This document shows, in pieces, positions 60,274 to 64,000 of a stretch of DNA of 64,000 nt. Numbering within the stretch: the first letter of the stretch is position 1; each line of letters begins with the position of its first letter. The notes under the pieces were generated by a model. That model ran no database searches. It saw only the letters and a list, made by a program, of their open reading frames with translations, and had not been told where the DNA came from. Position numbers and translations under genes: made by a program. Location of the stretch: the NCBI RefSeq assembly GCF_013155365.1, contig NZ_JABJRA010000004.1, positions 310,001-374,000 on the forward strand. Direction: 5' to 3'. Origin of the DNA: Nocardioides sp. zg-DK7169. GTDB taxonomy: Bacteria > Actinomycetota > Actinomycetes > Propionibacteriales > Nocardioidaceae.

Positions 60274-62301
60274 GTGAGCCAGGCGAGCACGGGCACTCAC
60301 CGCGGCGACATCCAGGGACTGCGCGCACTCGCCGTCCTCGCGGTCGTGGCCTACCACGCCGGGATGCCCGGCATCAGCGGCGGCTTCGTCGGCGTGGACT
60401 TCTTCTTCGTCCTCTCCGGGTTCCTCATCACCAGCCTGCTGCTCGCCGAGCACGCCCGCACCGGCACGGTCTCGCTGCGCGGGTTCTGGGCCTGGCGCGC
60501 GCGTCGGCTGCTGCCCGCCTCGACCCTCGTGCTGCTGGCGACCGGGCTGGCGGCGGCGCTGTGGATGCCGGTGCTCGACCGGCGCTCGATCGCCCACGAC
60601 ATCGGCTGGTCGGCGCTGTTCTCGGCGAACTGGCGCTTCGCCCAGCAGCAGACCGACTACCTCGCCCAGGACCGCACCTCGAGCCCGGTGCTGCACTTCT
60701 GGTCCCTCGGCGTCGAGGAGCAGTTCTACGTCGTGTGGCCGCTGCTGGTCGTCGCGATCGGGCTGCTCGTCGCCCGCGCCGGGCTGCGCCGCCACCTGCG
60801 CACGGCGTACCTGCTGGTCTTCGCGCTGGTGGTCGTCGTCTCCTTCGCCTGGTGCCTGCACCAGACCGGCGTGAGCCAGCCCTACGCCTTCTTCGGCACC
60901 CCCGCCCGGGCCTGGCAGCTCGGTATGGGTGCGCTGCTGGCCGCCGCGGTGCCGCTGCTGCGCCTGGGCCGCCGCACCCGCGTCGGCCTCGGCCTCGCCG
61001 GCCTGGCCGGGTACGCCGTGGCGCTGGTCGCGCTCGAGGAGAGCGGCGCCGGCGGGTTCGCCTACCCCGGCTTCCTCGCGCTGCTGCCGTCGCTGGCGGC
61101 GCTCGCCCTGATCGCCGGCGGTACCGACGGCCCCTCCGGGTCCCCGACCCTGCTCAGCCGCGCGCTGTCGATCCGGCCGCTGCAGTGGCTCGGCGACCTG
61201 TCCTACTCCTGGTATCTGTGGCACTGGCCGGTGCTGGTCATCCTCCCGTACGCCGTGGGCGACGGCAGCTGGCCGTGGCGGGTGCTGGCCGTGGCGCTCT
61301 CGCTGCTCGCGGCCTGGGGCTCCTACGTCCTGGTCGAGCAGCCGCTGCGCCGCGCGCGGCTCCTCGTCGTGCGCCCGTGGCGCTCGATCGCGTTCGGCGG
61401 CGCGCTGGTCGCGCTGGTGGCCGTGCCGGTCACGGTGCTCGCTGCCGCGCGGACCGACGGCGTGGTCGAGCTGCGCGACGGCCGCACGGTGACGCTGGTC
61501 CCGAACCCCGCCGTCGCCGCCAGCGACGTCTTCTCGATGCGCCAGCGCGGCTGCGACCTGGACTACGAGGCGAGCGAGCTCGGCGACCTCGGCGCCTGCG
61601 GCTTCGGCGACGCCGAGGGCGAGCGCAGCGTGGTGCTGCTCGGCGACAGCCACGCCGTCCAGGTCTTCCCGGGCCTCGAGGTCGCCGCCCGCGCCGAGGG
61701 CTGGCAGCTGTGGTCGTGGACCAAGAGCGCCTGCCCGGTCGCCGACGTCACCAAGCTCGACCGGGCCCTCGGGCGTGCCTTCGAGGAGTGCGACACCTTC
61801 CGCGAGGCGATCCTCGACGAGGTCGTCGAGGCGAGCCCCGACCTGGTCGTGCTGGGCATGGCCAGCGACAACGTCCGGGTCGTGGACCGCGGCAGCGGCG
61901 AGCAGCTCGACGCCCGGGCGTCCCGCGAAGCGGTGGTCGCCGGGCTGCGCAGCACGGTGCAGCGCCTCACCGACGCCGGCGTGCCGGTGCTGATGGTGGC
62001 CGACCTGCCGGCGGCGCGGGTCAGCCCGCCGTCCTGCCTGGTCGAGACGGGACGGGTGGCCGACTGCCTGGTCCCCGCGCGCCGCGGCGTACGCGTGGAG
62101 AAGGCGGCGCTGGCCGGCATCGACGGGGCCGAGCTCCTCGACCTGCGCCGGGGCGTGTGCCGCGACCGCGTCTGCACGCCGGTGCGCGGCGACACCCTCG
62201 TCTACCGCGACACCAACCACATCACCCGCACCTACGCCCTCACCCTCGCGCCGCGGTTCCGCGCGGTGCTGGCCCGCCAGGACACGGACCGCCCGGGGTG
62301 A
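60274..62301 (+). CDS. Acyltransferase-3 with C-terminal SGNH domain (OatA-like)
   Basis: This 675-aa protein has the same architecture as the one at 48310-50484: membrane acyltransferase-3 part (GDIQGLRALAVLAVVAYHAG, RRLLPASTLVLL, SLGVEEQFYVVWPL), then an SGNH domain from about residue 430 with LLGDSHAVQVFPGL (Ser in GDS) and YRDTNHITRTYA (Asp-x2-His). It would O-acetylate exported sugars. GTG 60274 was chosen; ATG 60205 would add 23 residues without a ribosome site. Confidence 0.88.
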   Translation: MSQASTGTHRGDIQGLRALAVLAVVAYHAGMPGISGGFVGVDFFFVLSGFLITSLLLAEHARTGTVSLRGFWAWRARRLLPASTLVLLATGLAAALWMPVLDRRSIAHDIGWSALFSANWRFAQQQTDYLAQDRTSSPVLHFWSLGVEEQFYVVWPLLVVAIGLLVARAGLRRHLRTAYLLVFALVVVVSFAWCLHQTGVSQPYAFFGTPARAWQLGMGALLAAAVPLLRLGRRTRVGLGLAGLAGYAVALVALEESGAGGFAYPGFLALLPSLAALALIAGGTDGPSGSPTLLSRALSIRPLQWLGDLSYSWYLWHWPVLVILPYAVGDGSWPWRVLAVALSLLAAWGSYVLVEQPLRRARLLVVRPWRSIAFGGALVALVAVPVTVLAAARTDGVVELRDGRTVTLVPNPAVAASDVFSMRQRGCDLDYEASELGDLGACGFGDAEGERSVVLLGDSHAVQVFPGLEVAARAEGWQLWSWTKSACPVADVTKLDRALGRAFEECDTFREAILDEVVEASPDLVVLGMASDNVRVVDRGSGEQLDARASREAVVAGLRSTVQRLTDAGVPVLMVADLPAARVSPPSCLVETGRVADCLVPARRGVRVEKAALAGIDGAELLDLRRGVCRDRVCTPVRGDTLVYRDTNHITRTYALTLAPRFRAVLARQDTDRPG

Positions 62302-62329
62302 GGCCGGCGACGGATGGGAGGCTGGGGTG

Positions 62330-62830
62330 ATGGAACCGCTCACCTCGGAGGAGATCCGCCGCTCGTTCGTCAACTGCACCAAGGGCGAGGCGAGCCGGCT
62401 CCCGCTGCCGAAGGCGGTCCCGGCCTCGCGCTGGGAGCAGCTGGACTTCCTCGGGTGGCGCGACGCCGGCGCGCCCGACAGCGCCTACCTGGTCGTGCCG
62501 GGCGACGCCGGGCCGGTCGGCGTGGTGCTGCGGATCAGCAACGGGGCCGGTCGCGGCGGGCGCAAGAACATGTGCGCCTTCTGCCTCACCACCCACTCCA
62601 GCACCGACATGGCGCTGATGGTCGCGCCGCGGGCCGGCGCCGCCGGTCGCGCGGGCAACACCGTCGGCACCTACCTGTGCGCCGACCTGGCCTGCTCGCT
62701 CTACGCCCGCGGCATCCGCCGCCCCGACCGAGCCCAGCCGCACGAGACGCTCAGCCCCGAGCAGCGCGTCGAGCGGTTGCGCGCCAACGTCGACACCTTC
62801 ATGCGCCGGGTGCTCGCGCCGCGTCCGTGA
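62330..62830 (+). CDS. FBP (elongation factor G-binding, FusB-like zinc finger) protein
   Basis: The 166-aa protein has a helical N-terminus and a C-terminal treble-clef zinc finger: CAFCLTTHSSTDM and YLCADLACSLYARG supply four Cys. This is the FBP C-terminal domain of FusB-type proteins, which bind EF-G and rescue it from fusidic acid; environmental homologues may modulate translation. ATG 62330 has GGGAGG ten bases upstream. Confidence 0.82.
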   Translation: MEPLTSEEIRRSFVNCTKGEASRLPLPKAVPASRWEQLDFLGWRDAGAPDSAYLVVPGDAGPVGVVLRISNGAGRGGRKNMCAFCLTTHSSTDMALMVAPRAGAAGRAGNTVGTYLCADLACSLYARGIRRPDRAQPHETLSPEQRVERLRANVDTFMRRVLAPRP

Positions 62831-62847
62831 CCGGCTGACGGCGGGCG

Positions 62848-64000
62848 TCATCGACCGAACCGCGCCCAGCCGCGGGCGGTGACCCCGGCGACCCGGGAGA
62901 ACTCGCCCCCGACGACCAGTGCGTCGGGGGTGGCGGTGATGGTGCGGACCCCCCAGAACCCGTCGACCGAGGGGCTGAACGAGGCGTCGAGCTCGCCGGT
63001 CACGGCGTCCGCGGAGAGCAGCTTGAGCCGGGTGTCGCCGCCGAACCCCTCGTGGAACCCGAAGTAGACCCGGTCGCCCTCGACGTCGACGGCCTGTACG
63101 TCGCCCATTGCGGTGTGCCGGAACAGGCGGGTTCCGCTGGCGGCGTCCCACGCGACCAGGGCGTTGGCGTACTCCCCGGCGGCCACGAAGACCCGCCGCC
63201 CGTCGTCGGAGACGTCGACGCCGAGCGAGGGCGAGACCGAGGAGGCGTACGCCGGCCCGCTCAGCGCGCCGGTGGAGCGCGCGACCGCGCCCACCCCGCG
63301 CCGGGTCGCACCGCCGACGGTGGTGAAGTCCCCGGCGAGGTAGGCGCGCGAGCCCGTGACCGCGACGCCGTGCACCCGACCGTTCACCGCGGGGCGGAAC
63401 CCCGTGTCGACGGCGCCGGTGCGCGCCCGGACCCGCGCCAGCCGCGCCCGCGCGGTGCCGGCGACGGAGGAGAAGTCGCCGCCGACGAACAGCGCGCGCC
63501 CGGAGTGCTCCAGGGCGAGCACGGCGCCCCCGGAGGCGTTCGCCCGGAACGACGTGTCGACCGCGCCCCACAGCGCCCACAGCTTGGCCAGGCGCGCTCG
63601 GGCGACCCCGCGGACGCGGGTGAACTGCCCGCCCACCCACAGCGACGTGCCGTCCGTGGCCAGCGCGCGCACCGGGCCGGAGGTGTCGGCGTGCCAGCCG
63701 GTGAGCAGTCGGCCGGTCCGCAGCGAGAACGCCGCCAGGTTGGCGCGCGGCACGCGCGCGCCGGTCGGGCCCATCGCGGCGGAGAAGCTGCCGCCGACGA
63801 CCACCACGTTCCCGGCCACCGCGGTCGCGTAGACCGGCCCGTTCACGCCCCAGCTCGCCGTCGGGGTGTCCCGGACCGACGCGACCGGGGCGGCGGAGGC
63901 GGAGGCGGTGCGGGCAACCGAGCCAGCAGCGGGGAGCAGCGCCGGGAGCCCCGCCGCCAGCACCGCGAGGGCGAGCAGCACGAGCGGGACCCGGCGCGAA
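62848..64000 (-). CDS. Secreted beta-propeller-like protein, start outside window
   Basis: The frame stays open to the window edge (SRRVPLVLLALAVLA), so the start is probably just beyond 64000; GTG 63981 would cut into the signal peptide. After a Sec-type hydrophobic segment and ASASAA there are about seven repeats of roughly 45 residues of the type VYLAGDFTTVGGATRRGVG, a pattern found in delta-60-like and PQQ-like propellers. It is exported and likely binds ligands or the cell wall, but its role is unknown. Confidence 0.8.
   Translation of the reverse strand, partial: SRRVPLVLLALAVLAAGLPALLPAAGSVARTASASAAPVASVRDTPTASWGVNGPVYATAVAGNVVVVGGSFSAAMGPTGARVPRANLAAFSLRTGRLLTGWHADTSGPVRALATDGTSLWVGGQFTRVRGVARARLAKLWALWGAVDTSFRANASGGAVLALEHSGRALFVGGDFSSVAGTARARLARVRARTGAVDTGFRPAVNGRVHGVAVTGSRAYLAGDFTTVGGATRRGVGAVARSTGALSGPAYASSVSPSLGVDVSDDGRRVFVAAGEYANALVAWDAASGTRLFRHTAMGDVQAVDVEGDRVYFGFHEGFGGDTRLKLLSADAVTGELDASFSPSVDGFWGVRTITATPDALVVGGEFSRVAGVTARGWARFGR

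Noticed and set aside
59230..62382. Minus-strand open frame of about 1050 codons over the hemerythrin and acyltransferase genes
   Set aside because: Antisense to genes with clear catalytic motifs; composition is that of a shadow frame.
1..64000. CRISPR array
   Set aside because: No regularly spaced direct repeats were seen and no cas genes are present.

Overview
The window is high-GC DNA with dense coding on both strands, frequent GTG starts, ATGA/GTGA stop-start overlaps, GAGGAG-type ribosome sites and actinobacterial families (DUF4193, DUF4383, DUF222/13E12 HNH proteins, SigE-family sigma factor, an actinobacterial-type SOS box). It is chromosomal actinobacterial DNA. The gene mix resembles Nocardioidaceae (Nocardioides-like), but the family is inferred. 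No rRNA, CRISPR array, phage, conjugation module or intact insertion sequence was seen.

Layout. 0-8 kb: a glycosyltransferase/GtrA pair cut by the left edge, small conserved genes, a histidine phosphatase with an NAD(P)HX dehydratase, an MBL hydrolase, an FAD oxidase, and a DUF222 HNH gene whose apparently leaderless promoter contains a perfect SOS box. 8.9-12.6 kb: a four-gene lipid-quinone type operon (UbiA prenyltransferase, type III polyketide synthase, ICMT-like methyltransferase, FAD enzyme). 12.8-15.4 kb: an orphan cytochrome oxidase subunit I with an extra C-terminal membrane helix, and a BTAD regulator. 15.7-23.3 kb: a stress block with Mn catalase, a putative Mn/heavy-metal exporter, a zinc dehydrogenase, a pyruvate-oxidase-like ThDP enzyme and small membrane proteins. 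A large LAL-type LuxR regulator follows.

26.2-40.4 kb is the most interesting block, a probable uncharacterised catabolic system. One operon encodes a heme-oxygenase-like diiron oxidase (all six ligand positions visible), a Rieske ferredoxin, a ferredoxin reductase, an aldehyde dehydrogenase, a second Rieske protein, a gamma-glutamyltransferase/HpxW-type Ntn hydrolase and a RidA imine deaminase. It is flanked by a permease, an SDR lacking the usual catalytic Tyr/Lys, an MFS carrier, a GlcG/HbpS protein, a PucR activator and a TetR repressor. A related motif, roughly GC(G/A)(T/G)TGTG(C/T), occurs before the permease (twice), before the diiron-oxidase operon and before the glcG-like gene, which suggests one regulon. 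The likely logic is uptake, O2-dependent oxidation of an amine or amino-acid-like substrate using electrons from NAD(P)H via reductase and Rieske protein, aldehyde oxidation, amide hydrolysis and imine clean-up. The substrate is unknown.

40-48 kb: an arsM/arsR pair with a nested-palindrome operator, a Gly-Cys-Val tRNA operon, a PabC-like lyase, a second Val tRNA, a persulfide-dioxygenase/rhodanese fusion with an operator-like inverted repeat, a second HNH gene, and a secreted-type tyrosine phosphatase. 48-64 kb: two acyltransferase-3/SGNH fusion proteins, an ECF-sigma operon, a lipoprotein, and a second stress block (two universal stress proteins, PspC, DUF4389, DoxX-like, LuxR regulator, hemerythrin) containing an alcohol dehydrogenase remnant broken by a 10-bp tandem duplication. 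The window ends inside a secreted beta-propeller gene.
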